DNA from: Streptomyces sp. XY006
GTDB lineage: Bacteria; Actinomycetota; Actinomycetes; Streptomycetales; Streptomycetaceae
DNA length: 64,000 nt
Direction: 5' to 3'
NCBI RefSeq assembly: GCF_002237655.1
Contig: NZ_NOKT01000003.1
Location: forward strand, 248,001-312,000
The notes under the pieces were generated by a model. It was not told the origin of the DNA. It saw only the letters and a list, made by a program, of their open reading frames with translations, and did no database searches. Positions within the stretch are counted from its first letter, which is position 1. The number at the start of each line of letters is the position of its first letter. Positions 51,754 to 60,327 of the stretch are shown here, piece after piece. Both the position numbers and the translations under genes were made by a program.

Positions 51754-52901
51754 AGCGAGATCTCCGGAACGTCGAGGCGGCGGCCCTCGGCCGAGGACCT
51801 CAGGCCCAGCTCGGCCAGCTGCACACCGCGGGCACCGGCCAGCAGGTCCCAGTGGTAGGGGGCGTCGGCGTAGACGTGCTTGAGGAACAGCTCCCACTGG
51901 GCCTTGAAGCCGTTGTCGAACTCGGCGTTGTCCGGCACCTCCTGCCACTGGTCCCGGAAGACCTCCGTGGCGGGGATGTCCGGGTTCCACACCGGCTTGG
52001 GGGTCGCCGAGCGGTGCTGGACGCGGCAGTTGCGCAGGCCAGCCACCGCCGAGCCCTCGGTGCCGTCGACCTGGAACTCCACCAGCTCGTCGCGGTTGAC
52101 GCGCACGGCCCAGGAGGAGTTGATCTGGGCGATCGCGCCGCCCTCCAGCTCGAAGATGCCGTAGGCGGCGTCGTCGGCCGTGGCGTCGTACGGCTTGCCG
52201 TTCTCGTCCCAGCGCTGCGGGATGTGGGTGGTGGCGACGGCCTGGACCGACGTCACGCGGCCGAACAGCTCGTGCAGCACGTACTCCCAGTGCGGGAACA
52301 TGTCGACGACGATGCCGCCGCCGTCCTCCGCGCGGTAGTTCCATGACGGGCGCTGCGCCGCCTGCCAGTCGCCCTCGAAGACCCAGTAACCGAACTCGCC
52401 GCGCACGGACAGGATCCGGCCGAAGAAGCCGCCGTCGATCAGGCGCTTCAGCTTGAGCAGGCCGGGCAGGAAGAGCTTGTCCTGGACGACGCCGTGCTTG
52501 ACGCCGGCCTCGTTCGCGAGCCGGGCCAGTTCGAGGGCGCCCTGCAGGCCGGTGGCCGTGGGCTTCTCGGTGTAGATGTGCTTGCCGGCCGCGACGGCCT
52601 TCTTGATGGCCTCCTCGCGGGCCGAGGTGACCTGGGCGTCGAAGTAGAGGTCCACCGTCTCGTCGGCGAGGACCGCGTCCAGGTCGGTGGAGACGTGCTC
52701 AAGACCGTGCCGCTCGGCCAGGGCCCGCAGCGCGTGTTCCCGGCGGCCGACCAGGATCGGCTCGGGCCACAGCACGGTGCCGTCGCCGAGGTCGAGTCCG
52801 CCCTGCTCACGGAGGGCGAGGATGGAGCGGACCAGGTGCTGGCGGTAGCCCATGCGCCCGGTCACGCCGTTCATGGCGATACGCACCGTCTTGCGTGTCA
52901 C
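51750..52901 (-). CDS. Gfo/Idh/MocA-family oxidoreductase
   Basis: A 383-aa NAD(P)-dependent dehydrogenase of sugars/inositols. N-terminal Rossmann fold (VRIAMNGVTGRMGYRQHLVRS), Lys in EKPTATG (catalytic Lys of the EKP motif), and the C-terminal substrate domain with WNYRAEDGGGIVVDMFPHWEYVLHELFG. First gene of a tightly overlapping operon; a LacI regulator is divergent across a 278-nt spacer with an AAGCGCTT palindrome. It probably oxidises a sugar or polyol to a keto-sugar that the isomerase and DUF993 protein process. Confidence 0.9.
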   Translation of the reverse strand: MTRKTVRIAMNGVTGRMGYRQHLVRSILALREQGGLDLGDGTVLWPEPILVGRREHALRALAERHGLEHVSTDLDAVLADETVDLYFDAQVTSAREEAIKKAVAAGKHIYTEKPTATGLQGALELARLANEAGVKHGVVQDKLFLPGLLKLKRLIDGGFFGRILSVRGEFGYWVFEGDWQAAQRPSWNYRAEDGGGIVVDMFPHWEYVLHELFGRVTSVQAVATTHIPQRWDENGKPYDATADDAAYGIFELEGGAIAQINSSWAVRVNRDELVEFQVDGTEGSAVAGLRNCRVQHRSATPKPVWNPDIPATEVFRDQWQEVPDNAEFDNGFKAQWELFLKHVYADAPYHWDLLAGARGVQLAELGLRSSAEGRRLDVPEISL

Positions 52902-52991
52902 GTCGTTCCCTTCGTACGCGGTCGTCGCGCCGCGTACGCCCCACCCGTCACCGGAGAGCCGGTGAACCGCCCGTGGACTGGTGAACGTGAC

Positions 52992-53005
52992 AGCAAGCGC
53001 TTTCT
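52992..53005. promoter_or_regulatory. LacI-type operator between the oxidoreductase operon and lacI gene
   Basis: AGCAAGCGCTTTCT, containing the palindrome AAGCGCTT (52995-53002), is typical of LacI/GalR-family operators (central CG). It lies 91 nt upstream of the oxidoreductase start and 175 nt from the LacI start. Confidence 0.7.
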
Positions 53006-53179
53006 ATACAGGAAGAAGCTAGCCTCTGACGGCGGTCCGGACAAGACCGTGACCAGGACGAGTTGTTCGAGGGGGCGAACAACCGGGGGCCGGGGGCTTA
53101 AGGTCTGCTCGGAACCATGGCCACAGGTCTGGCTGTGTACGAGGGCGGACGACGAGATGCGCGACCGGAGGACGACGAG

Positions 53180-54229
53180 ATGACGGTGACCCTGGCGGAC
53201 GTGGCGGCCCGCGCGCAGGTCTCGCCCGCGACGGTGTCGCGCGTGCTGAACGGGAACTACCCCGTGGCGGCCTCCACCCGCGAGCGGGTGCTGAAGGCCG
53301 TCGACGAGCTGGACTACGTGCTCAACGGGCCCGCGAGCGCCCTGGCCGCCGCCACCTCCGACCTGGTCGGGATCCTGGTGAACGACATCGCCGACCCCTT
53401 CTTCGGGATCATGGCGAGCGCCATCCAGGCCGAGATCGGCGGCCCGGGCGGGCGCGCGGGCGGGGAGCGGCTCGCGGTGGTCTGCAACACGGGCGGCTCC
53501 CCGGAGCGGGAGCTGACCTACCTCACGCTGCTGCAGCGGCAGCGGGCCGCGGCCGTGGTGCTGACCGGCGGGGCCATCGAGGACGCGGCGCACCAGGCGG
53601 CCATGGACGCCAAGGTGCGCAAGCTGACCGAGGCCGGGACCCGGGTCGTGCTGTGCGGGCGCCCGCCGGCCCCCGACACCGGGGCGATCGCGCTGACCTT
53701 CGACAACCGCGGCGGCGGGCAGGAACTCACCGAGCACCTCATCGGGCTCGGGCACCGGCGGCTCGGCTACATCGCGGGCCCCGAGGAGCGGACCACCACC
53801 CGGCACCGGCTGGAAGGACACCGGGCCGCGCTGGCGGCGCACGGCATCGAGGAGGACCCGGGCTGGACGGTGCACGGCCGCTACGACCGCCGCTCCGGCT
53901 ACGAGGCGACGCTGGAGCTGCTGCGGCGGGACCCGTCGCTGACCGCGGTCGTCGCGGCGAACGACTCCGTCGCCCTCGGGGCGTGCGCGGCCCTGCGCGA
54001 CTCGGGGCTGCGGATCCCGGAGGACGTGTCGGTGGCTGGCTTCGACGACCTGCCGTTCAGCATCGACGCGGTGCCCTCGCTGACGACGGTGCGGTTGCCG
54101 CTCGCGGAGGCCGGGGCCCGGGCCGGGCGGATCGCGATGGGGCGCGAGGAGGCGCCGCCCGGCGGGATCGCCTCGGTGCGCGGGGAGTTGATGGTCCGCG
54201 GCTCCTCCGGGGTGCCGCGCACTTCCTGA
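53180..54229 (+). CDS. LacI-family transcriptional regulator
   Basis: A 349-aa repressor. HTH TLADVAARAQVSPATVSRVLNGNYPVAASTRERVLKAVDELDY (residues 3-45) with the hinge helix following, then a two-lobe periplasmic-binding-like sugar domain (DLVGILVNDIADPFFGIMASAIQ to GFDDLPFSIDAVPSLTTVRLP). ATG 53180 has GGAGG 8 nt upstream; the longer frame from 53117 is less likely. Divergent from the Gfo/Idh operon, which it most likely controls through the AAGCGCTT palindrome, and upstream of an amidohydrolase that may be co-regulated. Confidence 0.93.
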   Translation: MTVTLADVAARAQVSPATVSRVLNGNYPVAASTRERVLKAVDELDYVLNGPASALAAATSDLVGILVNDIADPFFGIMASAIQAEIGGPGGRAGGERLAVVCNTGGSPERELTYLTLLQRQRAAAVVLTGGAIEDAAHQAAMDAKVRKLTEAGTRVVLCGRPPAPDTGAIALTFDNRGGGQELTEHLIGLGHRRLGYIAGPEERTTTRHRLEGHRAALAAHGIEEDPGWTVHGRYDRRSGYEATLELLRRDPSLTAVVAANDSVALGACAALRDSGLRIPEDVSVAGFDDLPFSIDAVPSLTTVRLPLAEAGARAGRIAMGREEAPPGGIASVRGELMVRGSSGVPRTS

Positions 54230-54263
54230 GGTACTGCGGCTCGTGTGTGTGGGGGGATACGAC

Positions 54264-55202
54264 ATGGCCGGGACAGCGGACGGCGGGCAGGACGGACGCC
54301 GTACGGAAACCGGCGGCTCCGGCGAAGCCGCCGAGGTCCGGCGCTTCTGGGAGCGGCTCAAGATCCCCGGGCTCGTCGACGTGCACACGCACTTCATGCC
54401 CGAGCGGGTGCTGCGCAAGGTCTGGGAGTACTTCGACACCAACGGCCCGCTGACCGGCGGACTGGAGTGGCCGATCACGTACCGGAAGGCCGAGTCGGAA
54501 CGGGCGGCCCTGCTGCGGGAGTTCGGCGTGCGGGCCTTCACCTCGATGCTCTACCCGCACAAACCCGGCATGGCGGCGTGGCTGAACGGCTGGGCGGCCG
54601 ACTTCGCCCGCCGCACCCCCGACTGCCTGCACACCGCCACCCTCTTCCCCGAGCCGGGCGTCGAGACGTACGTCCGCGAGGCCGTCGAAGCGGGCGCGCG
54701 GGTGTTCAAGGCGCATGTGCAGGTCGGGGACTACGACCCCGCCGACGAACTCCTCCAGCCAACCTGGGGCTTGCTGGCCGAGGCCGGCATCCCGGTGGTG
54801 ATCCACTGCGGCTCGGGACCCGCCCCCGGCAAGCACACCGGCCCGGAGCCCGTCGCCCGGGTCCTGGCGCGGCACCCCCGCCTCCGGCTGATCGTCGCGC
54901 ACCTGGGCATGCCCGAGTACGAGGAGTTCCTGGACCTCGCCGAGCGGTACGGCCAGGTGCGGCTGGACACGACCATGGCGTTCACCGACTTCACCGAGGG
55001 GTTCATGCCGTTCCCGCGCCACGCCCTGCCCCGCTGCGCCGCACTCGGCGACCGCATCCTGCTCGGCTCGGACTTCCCCAACATCCCTTACCCCTACCTG
55101 CACCAGCTCCGGGCCCTGGAACGGCTGGACCTGGGCGAGGAGTGGCTGCGCGCGGTGTGCCACGACAACGCGGCCCACCTGTTCGCCCTGAGGAACGCGT
55201 AG
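54264..55202 (+). CDS. Metal-dependent amidohydrolase (TIM-barrel)
   Basis: A 312-aa amidohydrolase-2-type enzyme. Metal motifs: VDVHTHFMP (HxH), AHVQVGD, IHCGSGP, AHLGMPEYEEF and the catalytic Asp in LLGSDFPNIPYPY. Start ATG 54264; a GTG 21 nt further up is possible. Related enzymes hydrolyse or decarboxylate cyclic acids (e.g. ACMSD/lactonase type). It follows the LacI gene by 34 nt, so a shared carbohydrate-derived substrate such as a lactone or sugar acid is plausible. Cytosolic. Confidence 0.85.
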   Translation: MAGTADGGQDGRRTETGGSGEAAEVRRFWERLKIPGLVDVHTHFMPERVLRKVWEYFDTNGPLTGGLEWPITYRKAESERAALLREFGVRAFTSMLYPHKPGMAAWLNGWAADFARRTPDCLHTATLFPEPGVETYVREAVEAGARVFKAHVQVGDYDPADELLQPTWGLLAEAGIPVVIHCGSGPAPGKHTGPEPVARVLARHPRLRLIVAHLGMPEYEEFLDLAERYGQVRLDTTMAFTDFTEGFMPFPRHALPRCAALGDRILLGSDFPNIPYPYLHQLRALERLDLGEEWLRAVCHDNAAHLFALRNA

Positions 55203-55289
55203 CAGACTCCGTGTGCGGCCGGCCGGCACTGCCTGCTTCGCCGGATGTGATCATGGGGAGCCGTGTTCCTTCGCCCGTGAGGTGATGTC

Positions 55290-56180
55290 TTGAGGGAGGT
55301 GGCACTGCGTCCCCACGCACTGTTGCCTCGTCGGTACGACCACCGGAGGGTTCTCGCGACGACCGTGGACGCCTGGGGCCGGGCCCTGTGGCTGATCTGC
55401 CCCGACGCCGAACTCCGTCCCCGTTCGGTCGGCAGACCCGACCCCCACCCCCGGACCCTTCCGTACGACGCCCTCCTCGTCACCGACGACGGCGGCACGA
55501 TCCGCGAACGGACGCTGCGGGGTCTGGACCTGCGGGTGGTTCACCTCGACGCGCTGCCCAACGGCCGTCTCGTCGTGCAGGGTTACGGCGGTGCCGACGA
55601 CCGGAACGCCCGGATCTACGGGATGGACGGGCGCCGCCGCGGCAGCTTCGCGATGGGGCGCGCGGTCGAGTTCCTGATGGCGGACCGGCGGCACCACGTG
55701 TGGAGCGCCTACTTCGACGAAGGCGTCTACGCGGACCCGATCAGCGCCCCCGGCCTGGTGCGCTGGGACAGCGGCGGCAACCGCCTGTGGGGGTACACGC
55801 CCGAGCAGGGCGTCGAGTACATCGACACGGTCTACGCCCTCAACGTCGACGACGGCGTCGCGTGGGCGAACTACTACCCCACCTTCCCGCTGATCGAGGT
55901 CCGCACCGACGGTACCGTCCGACTGCGCAGCACCCCCGTGGCCGCCCCCCGGGGCATGGCCGTGCACGGTGACCACGTCACGATGCTGGGCGGCGACCGG
56001 CAACCGGACCGACTGCACCTCTGCCGCCTGACGGACACCGAGGCCCTGCCGGTCGAGGAAGCCTGCCTGACCCTCCCCAACGGCGCACCGCTCAAGGGGT
56101 ACGCACCTCCCGTGGGACGAGGCCGCCACCTCTACCTGCACGGCTCCTCACCCCGGCAGTGGTACGTGCTGCGCGCCTAG
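55290..56180 (+). CDS. Hypothetical protein with TTG start, WD-like/propeller pattern
   Basis: A 296-aa soluble protein. The most upstream plausible start is TTG 55290, supported by GAGGTGA about 5 nt upstream; the next in-frame GTG (55299) has no proper spacing. Content: short strands with phrases such as NGRLVVQGYGG, ARIYGMDGRRRGSFAMG, HHVWSAYFDEGVY, LVRWDSGGNRLWGY, which look like a degenerate beta-propeller (a YncE-like set). No signal peptide. It is separated from the amidohydrolase by 87 nt. No function assigned. Confidence 0.65.
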   Translation: MREVALRPHALLPRRYDHRRVLATTVDAWGRALWLICPDAELRPRSVGRPDPHPRTLPYDALLVTDDGGTIRERTLRGLDLRVVHLDALPNGRLVVQGYGGADDRNARIYGMDGRRRGSFAMGRAVEFLMADRRHHVWSAYFDEGVYADPISAPGLVRWDSGGNRLWGYTPEQGVEYIDTVYALNVDDGVAWANYYPTFPLIEVRTDGTVRLRSTPVAAPRGMAVHGDHVTMLGGDRQPDRLHLCRLTDTEALPVEEACLTLPNGAPLKGYAPPVGRGRHLYLHGSSPRQWYVLRA

Positions 56181-56222
56181 GCCCGGGGCCGGCGGCCGGT
56201 ACGGAACCCTGCGCGACGTCCC

Positions 56223-56752
56223 TCAGTCGAAGAGGTCGACGAGGCCGTTCACCCAGATCGCCACGAACGCGAGGGCCGCGAGCAGGCAACCGGCGCCCGC
56301 CAGCGCACCGCCGACGGTCCACGGCTCGGGCGGTGCCTGAGCACGGTCCTTCTCCAGGCTCTCCTCGTAGGAAGCGGGATCGTCCCAGTCGACGGCGTGC
56401 CCCACGTCCTCGGCGCAGGCGGTGCGCACGGCGACCAGCTGCTTCCGCGCGAACGAGGTGCCGGCCGTCGACTCGGGGCCGCGCCAGGCGAGGGCCTTCA
56501 TCCGCCACCCCGGTGCGGCGTACCGTGCCTCGAAGGCGGCCGTCTCGTCCGCGTCGCGGTCCTCTTCCAGATACATCCAGCGCCCGGCCTCGGCGGCGTC
56601 GCCGTAGAGCCGGTACACCCCGGCCAGACGCCGGCGGAGGGCCAGGTCCTGCGGGAAGGACGAGAAGAGGCCGCGCAGGCGCTGACGCGCCACGGGTATC
56701 GGCCGGCGGCCAGGTTCGCGTCGACCCTGGCGAGTGTCTCCGTCATGGGCAT
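56223..56752 (-). pseudogene. DUF6584-like gene broken by a one-base frameshift
   Basis: The typical N-terminus MPMTETLARVDANLAAGRYP starts at ATG 56752 but in a different frame from the rest (VARQRLRGLFSSFPQDLALRRRLAGVYRLYGDAAEAGRW...), which runs to the stop at 56223. The join is at about 56693-56696, where ATACCCGTGGCG would need one extra G (CCCGGTG) to restore the expected GRYP-VARQRL. Corrected, the protein is ~176 aa with a C-terminal membrane helix (WTVGGALAGAGCLLAALAFVAIWV). Either a real disruption, a sequencing error, or a -1 frameshift site. DUF6584 is recalled from Streptomyces annotations and its function is unknown. Confidence 0.75.
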
Positions 56753-56881
56753 GCACTCATGATCGGCTACCGCGGCGATCGACGTCGACTCACCTTCCGA
56801 GGGGAACGGCCCGGCCCGGTACTCACCTTGAGGGCTGGTCCGGGTGTCCCGGGCGGTCTAGGCTCGTCCTCAGAGAACCTC

Positions 56882-56892
56882 TGACTGAGTCA
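56882..56892. promoter_or_regulatory. MarR-type palindrome upstream of the regulator-acetyltransferase gene
   Basis: TGACTGAGTCA, an 11-bp palindrome with a central base, 18 nt upstream of the start. MarR dimers bind such motifs, so autoregulation is plausible. Confidence 0.5.
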
Positions 56893-56910
56893 AAGATCGG
56901 GGTCGCGGTC

Positions 56911-57873
56911 ATGACCGTCCAGGACGTCCGCTCCTTCAACCGCTTCTACACGAACGTCATCGGCGCGCTCGACTACGGCCGCCACCTCTACGCCCCCTAC
57001 ACCCTCACCGAGTCCCGCGTCCTCTACGAGCTCTCCCACGCGCCCGCGGACGCCGCCGACCTGCGGGCCCGGCTGCACCTGGACGCGGGGTATCTGACCC
57101 GCATCCTCAACGGCTTCGAGGAGAACGGGCTGATCGAGCGCAGCCCGTCCGACACCGACGGACGCCGCCGCCGCGTCGCCCTCACCGGACGCGGCCGGGA
57201 GGCCGCCGCGCTGCTCGACGCACGGGCCCGGGAGTCGGTCGGGGCCCTGCTGGACACCGTGCGGGCGGAGGACCGGCCGCGCCTGGCCGAGGCCATGCGG
57301 ACCGTGCGGAGGATCCTCGGCGACGGCCCGGCCCCGCGCCCCGAGGACGTCGTCCTGCGCGAGCCCGCCCCCGGCGACCTCGGCTGGATCGTGCAGCGCA
57401 ACGCCGCGCTGTACGCCGCCGAGTACGGCTGGAACGCCGAGTACGAGGCCCTGGTCGCCCGGATCGTCGCCGACTACGCCGAACACCACGACCCACGCCG
57501 GGAACGCACCTGGATCGCCGAGCTGGACGGCCGGCCGGTCGGCTGCGTGATGTGCGTGGCGGACGGCACGCCCGGGGCGGCCCGCCTGCGCCTGCTGCTG
57601 GTCGAGCCGCACGCGCGCGGTCTGCGCATCGGCGACCGCCTGGTGGGCGCCGTCGTCGACTTCGCCCGCGAGGCCGGCTACCGCGAGGTGGTGCTGTGGA
57701 CCAACGACGTCCTCGGCGCGGCCCGCCGCCTCTACCTGCGCCACGGCTTCGCCCTGGTCGCCGAGAAACCGCACCGGTCCTTCGGGGCGGACCTGACCGG
57801 CCAGGACTGGCGACTGGATCTTCACGCAACACCCGGCGGGCGGAGGGGAGTCGCCGGCGGGGGTGCCGGGTAG
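56911..57873 (+). CDS. MarR-type HTH - GNAT acetyltransferase fusion
   Basis: A 320-aa two-domain protein. Residues ~1-150: winged-helix MarR domain (VRSFNRFYTNVIGALDYGRHLYAPYTLTESRVLYELSHAP..., RLHLDAGYLTRILNGFEENGLIERSPSDTDGRRRRVALTGRG). Residues ~160-310: GNAT domain (LREPAPGDLGWIVQRNAALYAAEYG, GCVMCVADGTPGAARLRLLLVEPHARGLRIGDRLV with the acetyl-CoA pyrophosphate loop R/G-rich LRIGDR). Fusions of this type are common in Streptomyces and likely act as regulator-enzymes; acetylated partner unknown. Start ATG 56911. Followed 11 nt later by an isomerase-type gene, possibly co-transcribed. Confidence 0.9.
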   Translation: MTVQDVRSFNRFYTNVIGALDYGRHLYAPYTLTESRVLYELSHAPADAADLRARLHLDAGYLTRILNGFEENGLIERSPSDTDGRRRRVALTGRGREAAALLDARARESVGALLDTVRAEDRPRLAEAMRTVRRILGDGPAPRPEDVVLREPAPGDLGWIVQRNAALYAAEYGWNAEYEALVARIVADYAEHHDPRRERTWIAELDGRPVGCVMCVADGTPGAARLRLLLVEPHARGLRIGDRLVGAVVDFAREAGYREVVLWTNDVLGAARRLYLRHGFALVAEKPHRSFGADLTGQDWRLDLHATPGGRRGVAGGGAG

Positions 57874-57884
57874 GGTCCCTCCAC

Positions 57885-58688
57885 ATGAAGCTGGCGTTCT
57901 CCACCCTCGGTGTCCCCGGCCTGCCCCTGCCCGACGTGCTGCGGCTCGCGACCACCCACGGCTACCACGGTGTCGAGCTGCGCACCCACCCCGAGGAACC
58001 GGTCCACCCCGGCCTCGACGCGGCCCGGCGGGCCGAGGTGGCGGCCGAGTTCAAGGGTTCGGGCGTAGAACTCCTCGGCCTCGCGGGCTACACACGGGTC
58101 GCCGCGCCCGGCGACGATGAGCCCGTCCTGGCCGAGCTCCGCGCCCTCCTCGACCTGGCCCGCGACCTGGGCGCCCCGTACGTCCGTGTCTTCCCCGGCG
58201 GCGATCCCGACGCCCAGAGCCCCGACGAGGTCGACGCGACGGCCGCCCGCCGCCTGGGCACGGCCGCCGAGTACGCCAACGACCTCGGCGTGCGCATCCT
58301 CCTGGAGACCCACGACTCGCACCGCACCGCGGCCGACGCCATGCGGGTCCTCGGCCTCGTCGGCCACCGCCAGGTCGGCGCGCTCTGGGACGTCATGCAC
58401 ACCTGGCTCGGCGGCGAACAGCCCTCCGAGTCCTACGCGGCCCTCTCCCCGCACCTCGGCTACGTCCAGGTCAAGGACATCGCCTCGGCCGACGACACCA
58501 CCCCGCTGCCCCTGGGCGAGGGCGTCCTCCCGCTGGCCGAATGCGTCGAGATCCTCTCCCGCCACGGCTGGGACGGCTGGCTGTGCTGGGAGTACGAAAA
58601 GCGCTGGTACGAACAGGCGCCCCCACTGCCCGACCTGCTCGGCCCCGGCCGCGAGCACCTGAGCAGACTGCTGAACGAGTCGGCGTGA
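57885..58688 (+). CDS. TIM-barrel sugar phosphate isomerase/epimerase (second copy)
   Basis: A 267-aa AP-endonuclease-2-like TIM barrel. Start MKLAFSTLGVPGLPLPDVLRLA; metal-binding sequence includes LLETHDSHRTA (Glu/His), GALWDVMHTW (Asp/His), VQVKDI (Lys/Asp) and LCWEYEKRW (Glu). It follows the MarR-GNAT gene closely. It differs from the isomerase at 49.75 kb, so it probably handles another substrate. Could be hydroxypyruvate isomerase-like or a sugar epimerase. Confidence 0.85.
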   Translation: MKLAFSTLGVPGLPLPDVLRLATTHGYHGVELRTHPEEPVHPGLDAARRAEVAAEFKGSGVELLGLAGYTRVAAPGDDEPVLAELRALLDLARDLGAPYVRVFPGGDPDAQSPDEVDATAARRLGTAAEYANDLGVRILLETHDSHRTAADAMRVLGLVGHRQVGALWDVMHTWLGGEQPSESYAALSPHLGYVQVKDIASADDTTPLPLGEGVLPLAECVEILSRHGWDGWLCWEYEKRWYEQAPPLPDLLGPGREHLSRLLNESA

Positions 58689-58965
58689 TCAGGCCCTGAG
58701 GACGCCGTCCGGAGCGCTCTCCGGGAATCCCGCGAAATTTCTCACCTCGGCGTGCAACCCTTCCCGTCCTTCGCCGGTCGTATCTGGTGTCAGGACTTCT
58801 GGAGGGGGATCCGGGGGGATCGCGGGGGACCTGACGGGAGGGGAAAAGCCGAGGGGCCCGGTCGACGGATCGGGCCCCTCGAAACCTCTCCGGGGCACCA
58901 CGGACCCGAGCCGGGCGCCGGAAGAACCGGAGCCGGGCCGCGCGTCACGAGTGCCGAGCCGGGTG
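58689..58965. other. Convergent intergenic region, 277 nt
   Basis: Between the isomerase (plus) and rbsD (minus). It contains the rbs terminator (58850-58881) and G-rich runs at 58800-58845; no gene or tRNA seen. Confidence 0.6.
58850..58881 (-). terminator. Terminator of the ribose operon
   Basis: Perfect stem CGAGGGGCCCG (58850-58860) with CGGGCCCCTCG (58871-58881) and a 10-nt loop. On the minus strand it is followed by GCTTTTCCCC, a short U-run, just beyond the rbsD stop; this fits factor-independent termination of the operon. It can also stop the convergent isomerase transcript. Confidence 0.85.
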
Positions 58966-59355
58966 TCAGAAGAAGACGCCGCAGCGCAGCAGCACGTTCG
59001 CGTACGGCCGTGCCTCGCCCGTGCGGACGATCAGCCGGGCTCCCGCCGACAGCTCCTTGAGCCGCTCGTGCGGCACGAGCTCCAGCGCGGGGAAGCGGCC
59101 CTGCAGCAGCTCCGCCGCCTGCGGGTTGGCCCGCCGGACCTCGTCGGCCGCCGTCGCCCCCTCGATCACCAGCTCGTCCAGCAGCCCGTCCACCACCTCG
59201 GCGAACGCCGGCACCCCGGCACGGAACGCCAGGTCCACCACCCGCGGCCCGTCCGGGATGGGCATGCCCGCGTCGCACACCAGCACCCCGTCCCCGTGCC
59301 CGAGCGCGGCCAGCGCACCGGCGAGGTGGCGGTTCAGTATCCCGGCCTTCTTCAC
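58966..59355 (-). CDS. rbsD: D-ribose pyranase
   Basis: A 129-aa RbsD that converts beta-pyranose to furanose/open forms of ribose for the kinase. Signature MKKAGILNRHLAGALAALGHGDGVLVCDAGMPIPDG at 1-36 with the catalytic His in NRH and the DAGMPIP loop; C-terminal ARLIVRTGEARPYANVLLRCGVFF. ATG start overlaps the rbsK stop by 4 bp, so translation is coupled. Last gene of the operon, followed by the terminator. Confidence 0.95.
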   Translation of the reverse strand: MKKAGILNRHLAGALAALGHGDGVLVCDAGMPIPDGPRVVDLAFRAGVPAFAEVVDGLLDELVIEGATAADEVRRANPQAAELLQGRFPALELVPHERLKELSAGARLIVRTGEARPYANVLLRCGVFF

Positions 59356-60254
59356 AGCTCAGCGACCTCCGCCGCCGTCGGGAAGGACGCCTGCGCGCCC
59401 TCCTTCGTCACCGTCACCGCCCCCACCCGCGCCGCGTAGGCGGCCGCCTCGGCCAGGGACTCACCCGCCCCGAGCCGCCAGGCCAGCGCGGCCGTGAACG
59501 CGTCCCCGGCGCCGGTCGTGTCCACGGCCTCCACCTTCACGGACGGGACCCGCTCGACCCCCTGCGGCGACGCCACCAGCGCGCCCTCGGCGCCCAGCGT
59601 CACGACCACCGACCGCGGGCCCTTCGCGAGCAGGATCCGCGCCCAGTCCTCGGGAGCGTCCCCGACCGCCGAGCCGCCCAGGATCACCTTCGCCTCGTGC
59701 TCGTTCACGATCAGCGGGTCGCAGGCCGCGAGCACCTCGGACGGCAACGGCCGCGGCGGCGAGGGGTTCAGCACGAAACGGCTGCCCGGCGCCAGGTTCC
59801 GTACGACCTCGACCACCGTCTCCAGCGGGATCTCCAGCTGCGCCGACACCACCTGGGAGCCCTGGAAGAGGCACGCGGCGGCGCTCACGTCCTGCGGGGT
59901 CAGCCGGCCGTTCGCGCCCGGCGAGACCACGATGCTGTTGTCCCCGGACGGGTCGACCGTGATCAGCGCGACCCCGGTCGGCGCGCCGCCCACCAGGACC
60001 CCCACCGTGTCGACGCCGGCCTGCCGCTGCGAGTCCAGCAGCAGCCGGCCGTGGTCGTCGTCGCCGACCCGGGCCAGCAGCGCCGTACGGGCGCCGAGCC
60101 GGGCGGCGGCGACCGCCTGGTTCGCGCCCTTGCCGCCCGGGTGGACGGCCAGGTCGGAGCCGAGCACGGTCTCGCCGGCGCCGGGCCGGCGCTCCACCGA
60201 GATCACCAGGTCGGCGTTGGCCGACCCCACGACCAGGAGGTCGTAGTCGTACAT
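59352..60254 (-). CDS. rbsK: Ribokinase
   Basis: A 300-aa PfkB-family kinase, forming ribose 5-phosphate from D-ribose and ATP. Motifs: DLLVVGSANADLVISVERRPGAGETVLG, HPGGKGANQAVAAARLGA (PfkB signature 1) and VEAVDTTGAGDAFTAALAWRLG (signature 2, catalytic Asp in GAGDAF). ATG 60254 has GGGGAG 8 nt upstream; the longer frame from 60296 has none. Confidence 0.95.
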   Translation of the reverse strand: MYDYDLLVVGSANADLVISVERRPGAGETVLGSDLAVHPGGKGANQAVAAARLGARTALLARVGDDDHGRLLLDSQRQAGVDTVGVLVGGAPTGVALITVDPSGDNSIVVSPGANGRLTPQDVSAAACLFQGSQVVSAQLEIPLETVVEVVRNLAPGSRFVLNPSPPRPLPSEVLAACDPLIVNEHEAKVILGGSAVGDAPEDWARILLAKGPRSVVVTLGAEGALVASPQGVERVPSVKVEAVDTTGAGDAFTAALAWRLGAGESLAEAAAYAARVGAVTVTKEGAQASFPTAAEVAEL

Positions 60255-60327
60255 GAGTCGTCTCCCCACGTGAGTGACATGGGCGGGCGGTCCCACGCGC
60301 CGTGCGACCGCCCGCCGTTCCCCGATG

